Shown: piece after piece, positions 38,124-50,676 of the stretch
Position numbering within the stretch: the first letter of the stretch is position 1
How the letters are laid out: every line of letters begins with the position of its first letter
Source: Fragilaria crotonensis
Lineage: Eukaryota; Bacillariophyta; Fragilariophyceae; Fragilariales; Fragilariaceae
NCBI GenBank assembly: GCA_022925895.1
Contig: JAKSYS010000107.1
Span: 1 to 64,000, forward strand
Reading direction: 5' to 3'
DNA length: 64,000 nt
The notes under the pieces: generated by a model
What the model saw: only the letters and a program-made list of their open reading frames with translations
Told to the model about the DNA's origin: nothing
The model's database searches: none
Program-made: the position numbers and the translations under genes

Positions 38124-40605
38124 ATAATACGTTTGATGCGTCGTGATTGGAACGCTGTACAACTGAATGACAGGCGATTCGTCTGAAATTCATGGACTCG
38201 TTTCGTTCCATTTTTGGGGAGCATGGCGACCCAAGTTTGAAAAGCGTTGTATTTTTGGTGCTTGGCTTGGCTTGTCAACACATGGTAGACTGAAAGGCAT
38301 CGCGAGGTTTTCCAACAGGATCGACTCTTCCTTCTTCGGAAACACTGGTTCGTCTAGTCGTTCATGAGACGATGGTTCATGTGGTCGTGTGGTGGTGGTG
38401 GCAAGTAGACGTAGACTTTTCTCAAAGTTCTTGTCCCTAGATGCACAGCTCAATGCAAAATTACATCAATCATAAGGAAAATTGAGATGAGACAGTAATG
38501 CAGATGGTTAATAGGAATGCATGTTGCGAAGCGCGTCAGGAGAAGTGCAAGGTGCATTTTTCAAAGCTGATCCGCGATTGTCGCTACCAGTGGGTCACAA
38601 AATTGACTCGATCCTCGGATGACGCACATGCCTGGTGTGTGCTATTATTGCAGACGATATTAGAGGTAAAAATGTGATCTGCTTTGTTCATGCATTAGTA
38701 GGCAATATCTTGTTGCCAAATGGAAGTGACTACTCCTGGCTTATAACAAGCATCATATAACACGAGAGTGGAGAAGGATCTGTGCAGGGCCTGGATGCTG
38801 GCAAATGATGGGTTGACACAAGCATTCCCACCATGTGCACTAGTTTAAAGGACCTCAGATACCCTTCTACTCGCTTTTCAGAAACAAGTTTTGGACATGT
38901 TGGAGTTAGCACTTCTTGTGCTGTGTCACGGAAAATGAACGGGACGCCCATTTGATGCTGTGTTGATTATGTTGTTTATCGTAGTTTGTAAGCTTCCTTG
39001 TTAGATCATGCTGATTGGTTTGCAGTTTTCATAATCAGGCTTCATTACGTGAAGTGTGATGTTGTCAGTTGTTATTTTTTTATCATTCCAATCATTTGAG
39101 GGTTTAACATCATACTTCAATGAAAAGCAATGTGGACATCTGGGCGGGTGGCAAACTTCAAGGTTAAGAAAGGTGTCAATCTGTCAATCTTATGATGTCA
39201 ACAAAACACATGGCGATGGACATTGTTCAAAAGAAGGAGATTTGCTTAGGAGTTACTTCAGTTTTGACTAAGGCTTGTTCCAACAAAAGTGTCTAGGCAA
39301 CTCAATAAACCATCGTTGATGAATGATTTACATATCTTGAACGTCCAGTGTGTCCCATGGATTGATTACAAACATAAATGCTGTTTTCAATGACTGTTAG
39401 AGCCATCAAACAAGTTTATGGCTGGCATATGTATCTTGCAACTACCACAGCCTTTCTGAAAACGATTTTTTTAATCTCTCATAATGCATGGTGTTGAAAA
39501 AGTCTTGACAGATATCCTCCAGGTTGGGCGGTCATCATTGCCAGTTATGACCACAAGACACCTGAAAGTTCAAGAATCACAACCTAAAATCTCAATCGCA
39601 AACATTTAGTTCAAGATGCATGCATTGATCATACACTACTTTCTCAAGGATCGATAGAGTTACTTCAAAGGAATGCTAAGACCACAACAATTTTTGGACA
39701 AATGGCTGGCAGAATTTTTTGGGCGAGGGGAGGAGTATGGGATTTCTCGGAGTATGAACACCCTTGATCTTTTGGCTTCGATTGACGCACTTCCGCAGAT
39801 GGAATTTTCTCGACGTCACCATTAGCAGCGTATACTCATCGTGTGAGTTTCAAAATATGAGAAAACCTGCGTTACAAAATCGTACCGGAATGTGTGCTGA
39901 TAAATGGACACCAGTTTTAGCTTAAGCACAGAAATTTCCACAGTTCGGAAAGGAATAGCTAAGAACAAAATGTGCATGTTGCTTAGAATCGACTAAAGTG
40001 CCGGAATTAACATCATGATTTGGACCAAAGGGCGGAGACCATCACATATCTAAAATCTATTTGCACTGTCGCATCCGAAAACAATTAACACGAAGATCGC
40101 ATCGTATTCACACATAACATCATAGTAGTACATGTTATAAGGGAACGAAGTCATTGATTCCCGAAGTGCACAGGCATATGACGGTATTTTTCTGTCGGGG
40201 AGCTTTTTCCGTTTTCGTGCATCGCCACAATGTTAGTATTATGTATATATTGCTGGTAGCAGGACAATCCCAGGTATGTCATATGTAGCGGCGGGCCAGG
40301 AATCACAAGGCAGCTCGACAAATCGCACTTGCATACACCTATATATATTCTACCCCGTAACTTCCAGCATAAGATAAATACGACTCTAAAATTCTAATTG
40401 TACGCTCGGAGAACCCTTAAAAAAGGGGTTTGCACGTTCGTACTTTGGAATTTAAGATATTGTGTCGCATCAGACTTTTTCAGAACGAATACACACATCA
40501 GACATCAGGGAACAATGAAAAAAGTAACTCCCAGGCACCATCTGTAGAGATCATCCCGATGTGAATGACCTCGTCGACACATATTTTCGCCAATTAAAAG
40601 GCAAC
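38124..40605. other. Long spacer; right end is the upstream region of array copy 1
   Basis: No gene recognised in about 2.5 kb. From about 38450 to 39700 the sequence is AT-richer and lacks the TAC words of other spacers, so it may be an old unrecognised repeat. The last 550 bp (from CCGAAAACA near 40076) are related to the upstream regions of the other three array genes. An upstream ATG at 40515 is followed by an in-frame stop at 40542. Confidence 0.5.
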
Positions 40606-43600
40606 ATGCGTGATGACAGCGATGGTACGCTGGAGGAAATGGAAGCGAGCATCATTACCAGCACCAGTGACCAAGATCTTGTGTTAGAACATCAACAAAC
40701 GAATGCAAGCAATTCTGTCAAGAAGAGCAAAGAGTTGTTTCATGTTGTTGACTGGTTTTCGCGAGCTACGAATGGTAATGAGCGATTTGAAGTGGTCATG
40801 CTTGAAGGTTATCCTGGGGAGAAGAAGTCACAACTTCTATTGGAACTGCAAGATGAATTGGAATCTCATAACGCCCGTGTCATTCGACTCAAGAATGATC
40901 GCACTGCATGTTCCCATCAAATGGCGGCTACTTTCGATTTCTATGACCAGCTCATTGACTTGTGCAAAATGCACCAAACAAGGATGACATCGTGATGAGC
41001 ATTCTCAAAGAAATACCAAGGGAAAGACTTGATCTGATTGGGAATGTTTTCCCCACCATTCGTGACTTTCTTGGGATTGAAAAGTCTCCAACAGCGCCTC
41101 TGCGCATGGCCTTGAAGACACAGACAAGGACCACTCCATTCACCGACCACTGCCTCGAAGATGCGTTTTGCGAACTCATCCGCGTATCGACTTCAAAGTT
41201 ATGTCCTGTCGTCGTCGTGTTCGAAGATATGCATTGGGCGTGCCCAGAATTTGTGAAGCATTTCCAGGATATGCTGACCCGCATCGCCGTGGCGAACTGC
41301 CCGTTCTTGGGGGTGTTCGTGCATATGGAGAATACGAATATCGCCATGGCCGCTTCGTTATACGATATCTCCGATTCAACAGTTCCCATCCATCGGGTAA
41401 CAATAGAAGATGGTCCAGACAGCTTCGAAAGATACTCTGGATTTGTTAAGCGAAAGGTTGACAATCTTTCGGATGAGAGCACGACAGTCTTGAAGGTGGC
41501 ATCGCTACTCGGAATTCGGCTCCGACCCGCGTTGTTGGAAGAGGTTTTCTGTGCTCTTGATCAAATTCTCGATTTCGATCTCAATACATCCTTGAACCTT
41601 GAGAGCAACAGTTCAAAGAAGAGTGTTGTCCAAATGGTCCTCAGGGAATTCGTTGGTCATTATCTCATGGCTGAAGTTTCTGATTTGTACCATTTCGCCG
41701 ATGACACAGTGTACGACGCTATTCTTGGCCTCTTGGACGCTGATCCCAATCAGGCGGAACTGTGTTTCAAGGTGGGTCGAATACTACACCATCTAAGCTT
41801 GCAGGACCCAAATCTGCTGCTTCCTTCCGTGATACATTTGAACTCTGCGAGCGGTATTATCCCTCGCAATAGCCATCCGATTCTGGCGCAGCTCAATCTA
41901 GACGCTGCCAAACTCGCATTGCAAGCAATTTCCTTCAGTCTGGCTGTCGATTATGCCAGTCAGGGCCTTGCCGTTTTGGGGAACGGTAAGTGGCGGACTG
42001 ACTACGCACTTTCCTTGGATTTGACGACAGCATTGGCGGAAATGGCACTCGCTGACAAGAACTACGTCGAGTGCAAGGTTGCTATTGATGACGTGGTACG
42101 TAATGCAGGATCAGTAGGAGATAAATTGCCAGTGTACTACATTTTGGTGGATTCACTTCGAGAGCAAGGTCGATACAGCGAGGCCATCAAAATCGGGATG
42201 CATATACTCCATTTGCTTGGGGAAAAACCGAAGTACAACCGTTCTCAGATTGTGGGGAATTGTCGAACTCAATTCAAAAAGAATGCTACCAGTATTTGTG
42301 AGCGTCCGCAGATAAGCGATACGTTAAAGCTGGAGGTATGCAAACTCCTCCATCAACTCGGAGAAATGGCTTGGATGAGCGGCGATTGCGACCTCGCCAT
42401 CCAGTGTCTGTGCCGCATTGCACAGATATCGCTCAAATATGGACCCAGCCAATACTCTGCACATGGTTTCGCTGCTCTTGGCATTGGTTTTCGTGTGAGT
42501 GACTGTTTTGACGAATCGGACCTTGCAGGCCCGCTTGCCCTCGCATTGGACGAGAGGTTCCGAAGCCCATCTGCTGTGCTCACTGGGGTGTTGGTGTATA
42601 ACTACATCGACCACTGGCTACATCCCTATGGTGCCGGTGTGGAATGGCTGAAGAGTGCATATTGGACCGCACGAAATTGTGGTAACCCTGACACCGCCAT
42701 TTTTTCAGCGTGCTTTGAACTGTCCCTTCGACATATGAGCGGAGAAACTTTGGCGGATCTCAATTTGAGGTGTGATGCAATCGTCAAGGATGCGACAATG
42801 TACGGCGAGAGGCTGTCACTCATGAAAATCCTTCCAGAATACCAATTCCAACTTAACATGACGGGGACAGTTCGCGATGTGGAAGTGCTCTCTGGTGCGG
42901 CCATGAAAGAGGAAAGCTATTTATCAGAATGCGCCGAACTGAACTTGCCACTGGATGTATTTTATTTTCAGAAAATGAGACTCGCCTACTACTTCGGCAG
43001 CTTCGTCAAAGCGAAAGAATACGAGGAAAACTTCTTGCATTACGTAGTCGGACGATGGCTTCTGAGAGCAAGTGTACCTACCGCTGTCTGGTTTGGTGCA
43101 CTCATTGCCGTTGAAATGTTCAAGTCTACCTCAAGGAAGGCCTTTCTTCAAGATGCCAAGAAAGATCTTCAGAGAATGCGAAAGTGGGAGAAGCGAGGCT
43201 GCATGAATGTCAAACATATGGTGCTGTTGTTGGAAGCCGAAATTGCTGCAGCAACTCGTTCCCCAGCAGCACTTGTGCTGTTCCAAAAAGCAATCGAATC
43301 AGCCACCGCTGCTGATTATGTACAAGATCGAGCATTGGCAAATGAACGAGCTGCCGTGCATTGTCTGTTCGAGAGCAATACGGCGTCGGCGGTCGATTTC
43401 ATGATGGAAGCGTCTCGTTTGTACAAGCGATGGGGTGCGAGCGCCAAGGTAACCCATATCAATACCAACTATCCGTATCTGTTTTACGATCAGAATTCCG
43501 CAGTATCATCATTCAAATCTAATCGACAGAAACGACTGCAAGGTGGCCAAAACATTCTTCGTACAGCCACAATGCCGTCAGGCAGTGGCGGAGGACAACC

Positions 43601-43676
43601 CGGAATCTTTGCAAGGCGGCAGGAATCAGAAATTGCTCCAAGCTCTAAAATGGGGGCTCTTGGCGTGGATGACTAG
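40606..43676 (+). CDS. AAA_16/TPR-type ATPase-like protein, array copy 1 (one frameshift)
   Basis: First of four tandem paralogs. The N-terminus is disordered and Ser/Thr-rich, then comes the P-loop-like LEGYPGEKKSQLLLELQDELE, a Walker B-like strand VVVVFEDMHWACPEF, and about 700 helical residues resembling the TPR-like half of COG3899 'predicted ATPase' modules (LAVDYASQGLAVLG, SLREQGRYSEAIKIGMHILHLLGEK, LHQLGEMAWMSGDCDLAIQCL, ISLKYGPSQYSAHGFAALGIGF). Homology to the module is from family knowledge. One A is missing from an A-run at about 40966 (AAAA against AAAAA in copy 2), so the N-terminal 120 residues and the rest are in different frames. Restoring it gives about 1,020 residues. The missing base is in a homopolymer, so a sequencing error is possible. 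The codons upstream of the ATG align with copy 4's leader but hold a TAA. Confidence 0.75.
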
Positions 43677-45230
43677 ATGGTGCTTGCCAAACCAGTGGAG
43701 ATGGAGTGTAGAGTTCACATCTTCGGGGCGACAGGATTCAGTTTGTTTTCGTCGGAGCGACGATAATGGTCCTGAGCCTGTTCCATCGTCGCATGGCATG
43801 TCCCAGAATATGGTGCGGCTTACTTATGAAGGTCTGGGGGTTTGAAATATTTTCAATGAAGTGGTATCGTGACAACTGGCATTGCTAACAGACCGGGTGT
43901 CTGATGACAAGTGCCTAGTGTTGGATTGCGCGGTGTTTTAAGTAAGTGGGTAATGTAGTCAAATTTCAGGCTCAATCATGTGTGCGTTACTTCGCATACA
44001 ACGCTTGCTTTGTCATCAACAAGGATAATTCATGGGGAATGCAATTGGGTTTTTACAGTCCGATGGAATGCATGGCAACAACACGTGCCGACATTTTCTG
44101 GCGTGTCTCTATACTTGCTTGTACTTGTCCAGCCCGTCAGTGTACGATGGTTGTTGTTTTTCACTAGTAACTACCGGTAGCAACAGCATTTCATCAACAA
44201 ACCTACCGGTAGTGTCACAGTGACCGAACTATTAAAAATCCGAGGCGAGCCGTTTGCGCTCCTCTCATTGCATTTTTTCGTGATTGTATTGATGCCGCCG
44301 CTAATTAATCTGGTTTCCAAGAGAAGAATGCGCTTGCTGAAGCACAACAAAACTTGGTGTTTTGAAATCACATAAAAGCATCAATAAAGGTAGACTCAAA
44401 GCGTGGTAGCCATCCCCAAGGCATGCTGAGAATGAATCCGTAATTGTGGCCTGAGGCTTGTCGAGATGCTCACACTGCTGACGGGTACTCCTGATCGTCC
44501 CAAGTAAGCCTGATCACCAATGACGATTGCCATGGGAACTTAGTCCAGTGCACCTAAAGTGCGAGTACATGGACAACGTAAGCAGTCGTCATCATTGTTT
44601 TCACAAATCATTAAATCATGAGACTCATATTGCTGCCTCCAAGCATTTGCATTCTCGGCTCCTTCATTAATCAGCGGAGACTACAGTTGTTACAACAACA
44701 TCATGTCGTAATCATCAGCAACTGAAACTGAGGACTCCACAGCTCGTATTTGATGCGTGAGCATCGACTGTAGTTGGCCGTTGTGGAGGACTTGAGACTT
44801 GAGACTGTCCGGCATCCTTTGGTTTCTCATGTTGCGAAACGCATAGGTCGAACTTTCCCAATACTGGCTCCACGATATTCCTGCCAGTGCCACACAGGAC
44901 TCGCAGTACGTACAGTAAGTACAAGTACCATAGCGCAGGTATGCACATGTACCAGACCTATGAACATATTACCGTAGCATACTACCGGTAGCTCTACTAC
45001 AGTAGTACTCGAATACAACGAACCGGAACTGTCCGTCACGGCTGCGGTACTTGTGCTCCAGTACAATTGTACTGTAGACTCCACTCTTCCATGAAGATAA
45101 AAGGAGACTCGTCTACGTTGTTAGTTGTTATACTACCTGGTACTACTAGCTAGTTCGGGCGGCGGGCGGCGGTATTTGAGCTACAATAGCTGTTCTGTTG
45201 ACCATGAATAGCAGGACTCCTATGATGTAG
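43677..45230. other. 3' flank of array copy 1
   Basis: No gene. 43677-44650 is homologous to the 3' flank of copy 2 (50677-51600), so the duplicated unit includes about 900 bp downstream of the coding region. It holds paired CTACCGGTAG palindromes at 44171 and 44203, centres 32 bp apart, and another at 44982. Confidence 0.6.
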
Positions 45231-46700
45231 GTTGGACCATTCCAATCAAACCCGAAAGGAAATTGAACAATTGAGCCACAAACAAAAAAGGTCAAGTATT
45301 GTTTTATTGAACTTAACATTTAAGTGGGATTAAACTGATGCTCCTGGCAAACTGTACCTTGTGATTGACTAGTATGTGCTGATTGATGGGATTGATTTAG
45401 TACAAACTTACATACATTGTATGATTGAATGTCTCAAATGAAAACTTCCAAGTCAATGAATGGTATGGAGTGCACTCTAGCACTCCAATGCAACAGTTAT
45501 GTGCATATTCATGATCAGCATGGCAATATCCTCATCATCAGAGAAACCATCAAATCCCATCAGCAGAAATCGATAGTTAAGTAGCTATGGGATTTAAGGG
45601 ATTATGAGCACTTGTTTGCAGCTGAAACAGCACATTTGCTTGATCATGATAGTAGCACTGAATTACTGTATGAAATCAGCATCAATGTAATCATGATCAG
45701 GAAGCACGATGTAGGTCTGACACTGCACTATGCACTGTAACATTACTTCTGAATGAGTTTGTCACTAGTGTAAAATTCTTGGAAGAAATCCAAAAAAATC
45801 ATGAATAAGCTCTTTGGGTGCTACTAGGAGCTTTTGTGAAATAACACAGTCTGGCTGGTCACAGTGGTAGATATGCAACAAATAGGCAGCCAAGACATGC
45901 AATGAGTTGTTGAACTCTACTACATGTCCTTTCAGTTATGTGAAAGCTTGTTCCTTTTATAGACTTTCCAGTCATGAAAAGCTCCTACTAGGAGCACTTC
46001 CTACTATGTGATGTTATTAATTTATCATGCTATCTGACCACATGAAGAAGAACATGATGTCCTTGCAAATTTCACTCAACGTTCGGTACAAAGTCATCCG
46101 AAAATCCTGTAGTAGGGAAAATCCGTGGGATTTGTAAGAGAAATAGTATGTAAATACTGTGCCGGTCTGTCGTTGTGTTGCACATGAGTACGCGTCCATA
46201 CCAGTGCAAATAGATGTGACCTGCACTGGCTTCAAACTCCAATACAGTACTCCGAGTACTACAGTAGGTAGATAGCAAGGTATCGTGGTGATGTAAATGC
46301 AGTGCTCGGGAATAAATTAATTTAATGAATCAAGAAAAGTTTAGATTTAAAATTGTTTTACAGAATATGTTAGAATTTTTTTGGGTTATGGTTAACGGGC
46401 AACCAGTAAATCAAACGGTTTTTCCACTCAGGATCACTCCAAGAATGCCTCAACAGAGCTTTCTGCAATGCTTCAACTGTCTCAAATCTCCGTTTGGACT
46501 GACATATCAACAAGGAGGAGATGGAGATTGTGCAAACAATGATATTGAGGAGGAGAAGGAAGGTGTGAATATTTTCCAAGTCTGACTTTAAAAAAGCGTT
46601 CCAGGGAACCCGCTCAAAATGAATCATAATTCTCAATTAATTTTAATTGATTTATTGTACTGAAAAAAGAATTAAATTTTTTAAAAAAACCGTGAAATTA
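45231..46700. other. AT-rich inserted-looking spacer
   Basis: No gene. Composition shifts to AT-rich. GCTACTAGGAGCTTTT (about 45820) is echoed in inverted form by AAAAGCTCCTACTAGGAGC (about 45978). From 46308 to 46700 is a second very AT-rich block with TTAATTTAATG at its left and GAATTAAATTTTTT at its right, perhaps a small non-autonomous element. None of this is recognised. Confidence 0.35.
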
Positions 46701-46774
46701 AGTTATCCCGAGCAATTGGCGTTGCTGTGCTGGCATGACAATGGACTGGGCCGGCGCGTTGAAAAACCTTGAAA

Positions 46775-46861
46775 GAAATGAGAAACTAAGATTCCGTACA
46801 TTCCCCGGCCTACGACACCTGTGAAATGAGAAACTAAGATTCCGTACATACCCCGGCCTAC
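46775..46861. repeat. 39-bp direct duplication
   Basis: GAAATGAGAAACTAAGATTC... through CCCCGGCCTAC occurs at 46775-46813 and 46823-46861, differing at one base (ACATTCC against ACATACC), offset 48 bp. Purpose unknown; it lies in spacer upstream of copy 2. Confidence 0.8.
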
Positions 46862-47636
46862 ACGTGTCACAGGTCCTCTCACGAATTTTTTGCGTTGACA
46901 TAAGTGTTGACGTCATTTCGACATTTCCATGTATTCTAAAAAAAATCAGATCTGGTACCGGTAGATAAATGGCATGAGTTGCGACGTCGTACCTGGTACT
47001 GGATCTCATGATTACTTGTACTGCATGTCCGAATTCATGCATAATTTTTGCAGTCCATGAACAAACCACATAACCTGTCATAATATCCAGCGCTATTCAA
47101 ATATTCGCATTACCATGCGTCCGAAAACATTCGAGGCAAAGGTCGCGTTATAACGACACATTTTATGTCTGAGCTCATGTAGTCATTAATGTTCTAACTG
47201 AACGTTCGATGAAAGACTGCACAGGCGTATCATCGGGATTCGAATCGTATTTCTGTCGGCGAGCTTTCCTCACTTTGATACATCATCGATCATCGACATC
47301 ATCGATCATCGTTGTATAAGCAAATATTCAAATGATATACATAGCAGTTATGCACATGAAGGGGGTCACAGCTCATGCGTATGACGTTTTCAATTCTGGC
47401 AGGCAGCAATGCTTCGTACTATAAATACAAACTAGTAGGGCAGATCAGACTGCATACGACAACAACGTGTTCATGTCGGACATTGTCAAGGCATTGTGTC
47501 GCATCAGTTTCGCAACGCCAGCACTTTAAAGAAACTATTAAAGTACTCCGGACGGAGTAATGTGGACCCAGAGACTACTGCAGATATCGGGGACGATCAC
47601 CTCCGTGACTCATATTTTGGAATCAAGTGTATAAGA

Positions 47637-50600
47637 ATGACAATTATTAATGGGTCGATAGAGAAAATGGAGGCGAACAGCAGCATTTGCATCAGCGACC
47701 AAGTCCTAGGAGATGAACAAAAGTATACGAGCCATTCTGCTAAGAGGAGCAAGGAGTTGTTTCATGTTGTTGACTGGTTTTCGCAAGCTACGAATGGCAA
47801 TGAGCGATTTGAAGTGGTCATGCTTGAAGGTAATTCAGGAGAGAAGAAGTCACAGCTTCTCTTGGAATTACAAGATGAGTTGGAATCTCGTAACGCCCAT
47901 GTCATTTGGCTCAAGAATGATCGCACTGCAAGTTCCCACCAAATGTCGGTTACTTTCGATTTCTATGAGCAGCTCATTGACTTGTGCAAAAATGCGCCGA
48001 ACAAGGATGACATTGTGACGAGTCTTCTAAGGAAATACCAAGGGAAAGACTTGATCTGATTGGGAGTGTGTTTCCTGCCCTTTGTGACTTTCTTGGGATC
48101 GAGAAGCCTCCAACAGCGCCTCTGTGCGGTGTTGAAAAAACAGATACGGACCATTCCATTTACTGACCATTGCCTCGAATGCGGCCTTTGCGAACTCATC
48201 CGCATATCGACTTCGAAGTTATTTCCTGTCGTCGTCGTGTTCAAAGATATGCATTGGGCGTGCCCAGAATTGGTGGAGCACTTCCAGAATATGCTGCCCC
48301 GTATTGCCGCGGCCAACTGCCTTTTGGGGTCTTTGTACATATAGACAATACGAATACCGCAATGGCCGCTTCATTACACGCTATGTCCGATTCAACAATT
48401 CCCATTCACCGGGTGAATATTGGTGATGGACCAGACGACTTCGAAAACTACTCAATTGGTGAACCGAAGGGTTGACAATCTCTCTGATGCAAGCACGAAA
48501 GTCTTGAAGGTAGCATCGCTACTCGGAATTCGGCTCCGACCCGCGTTGTTGGAAGAGGTTGTTTGTGCTCTTGACCAAGTTCCTGACTTCGATCTCACAA
48601 CATCCTTGAACCTCGAGAGCGATTGTTCGAAGAAGGTTGTTGTCCAAACGGTTCTCAGGGAATTCGTTTGCCACCATCTCATGAAGAAAATTTCACATTG
48701 GCACCAGTTCGTCGACGACGCAGTGTACGATGCTGTTCTTTTTCTCTTGGACACTGATCCCAACAAGGCGGAACTGTGTTTCAGGGTGGGTCGAGTGCTT
48801 CACCACCTGAGCGCGAAGGACCAAGATCTGCTGCTTCCTTCGGTGATACATTTGAACTCTGCGAGTGGTATTCTCCCTCGCAATAGCCAGCCCATTCTCG
48901 CGCAGCTCAACCTAGACGCTGCCAAACACGCATTGCAAGTGACTTCCTTCAGCCTGGCCGTTGATTATGCGAGTCAGGGCCTTGCAATTCTGGGGGACGA
49001 TAAGTGGCAGAGGGAATACGCACTTTCCTTGAATCTGACGACCTCATTGGCGGAAATGGCGCTAATCAGCAAGAACTACGTTAAGTGCAAGGTTGCTATT
49101 GATGACGTTGTACGTAATGCAAGATCAGTAGGCGATAAATTGCCAGTATACTACATTCTGGTGGATTCTCTTCGAGCGCAAGGTCGTTACAATGAAGCCA
49201 TCAAGATCGGGATGCAAATACTTCACTTGCTTGGCGAAAAGACGAAGTACAACCGGTCGCAGATTGTTGGGAAATGTCGAATTTTGTTAAATAAGAATGT
49301 CGCCAACATTTGTGACCGTCCGCAGATAACCGATACGTCGAAGCTCGAGGTATGTCAACTCCTTCATAAACTCGGCGAAATGGCTTTGGTGAACAGTGAT
49401 TGTGACCTCGCACTTCAGTTTCTGTGTCGCGTATCACAGATATCGCTCAGGTATGGCCCCAGCCAATACTCTGCACTTGGTTTCGCTGCTCTTGGCGTAG
49501 GTCTTCGTTTGAATGAGTATCTTGATGAATCAGAACTTGCGGGTCAGCTTGCCCTCGCATTGGAAGAGAGGCTCCCAAGTTCATCTGGTGTGCTGACTGG
49601 AGCGGTGGTGTATAACTTCATCGACCACTGGCATCATCCTTATGGCGCCGGAGTAGAATGGCTGAAGAGTGCCTTTTGGACTGCTCGAACTAGAGGTAGC
49701 CCCGACACCGCCATTTTTTCTGCCAGCATTGAATTGTCCCTTCGACATTTGAGTGGGGAATCATTGTTGGATCTCAATTTGAAGTGTGACGCAATCGTCA
49801 AGGATGCGACAATGTATGGCGAGTGGCTGTCACGCATGAAAATCCTTCCGGAATATCAATTCCAACTCAACATGACAGGGACAGCTCGCGACGTCGAGGT
49901 GCTCTCTGGCGCGGCCATGAAAGAGGAAAGCTATTTTGCTGGATGCGCAGAACTGAATTTGCCACTGGATGTGTTTTATTTTCAAAAAATGAAACTCGCC
50001 TACTACTTTGGCAGCTTCGTCAAAGCGAACGAGTACAAGCAACATTTCTTGCACTATGCGGTCGGACGGTGGCATCTGAGAGCTAGTGCCCCTACCGCTG
50101 TCTGGTTTGGTGCACTGATTGCCATCTACCTCCAAGAAGACGTTTCTTCAAGATGCCAAGAAAGATCTTCAGAGAATGCGAAAGTGGGAGAAGCGAGGCT
50201 GCACGAATGTCAATCATATGGTGCTGTTGTTGGAAGCCGAAATTGCTGCGGCAACTCGATCCCCAGCCACAGCGGCACTCTTCGAGAAAGCAATCGCATC
50301 TGCCACCGCTGTTGATTACGTGCACGATCGAGCATTGGCAAATGAACGAGCTGCCGTGAATTGTCTGTTCGAGAGCAACACGGCGTCGGCTGCCGATTTC
50401 ATGGTGGAAGCGTCTCGTTTGTACAAGAGATGGGGTGCGAGCGCGAAGGTGACCCATATCAATACCAAGTATCCGTATTTGTTTTACGATCAGAATTCGG
50501 CAGTATCATCGTCCAATTCTAGTCGTCAGAAACGATTGCAAGGGGGCCCAAATAGTCATCGCACAGCCACAATGTCGTCAGGCAGTGGCGGGGGACGACC

Positions 50601-50676
50601 CGGAATCTTTGCAAGGCGGCAGGAATCAGAAAATTCTCTCAGCTCTCCAGTGGGGGCACTTTTCGTGCATGACTAG
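47637..50676 (+). pseudogene. AAA_16/TPR-type ATPase-like protein, array copy 2 (pseudogene)
   Basis: Second array member, homologous to copies 1 and 3 along its length but with five indels relative to them: one base lost near 48028, two near 48130, four near 48325, two near 48452 and fourteen near 50127. Between 48480 and 50120 the frame is open and well conserved. P-loop-like GNSGEKKS and VVVVFKDMHWACPE are still readable; the acidic residue before D is Lys here, unlike the other copies. The C-terminal piece from about 50128 resumes in another frame to a stop at 50676. Sizes of 2, 4 and 14 bases are not typical sequencing errors, so this is probably a true pseudogene, young enough to retain about 1,000 codons. 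Confidence 0.85.

Noticed and set aside
43677-44650. Separate small genes downstream of array copy 1
   Set aside because: The region is homologous to the copy 2 flank at the DNA level but its short frames are not conserved between the two.
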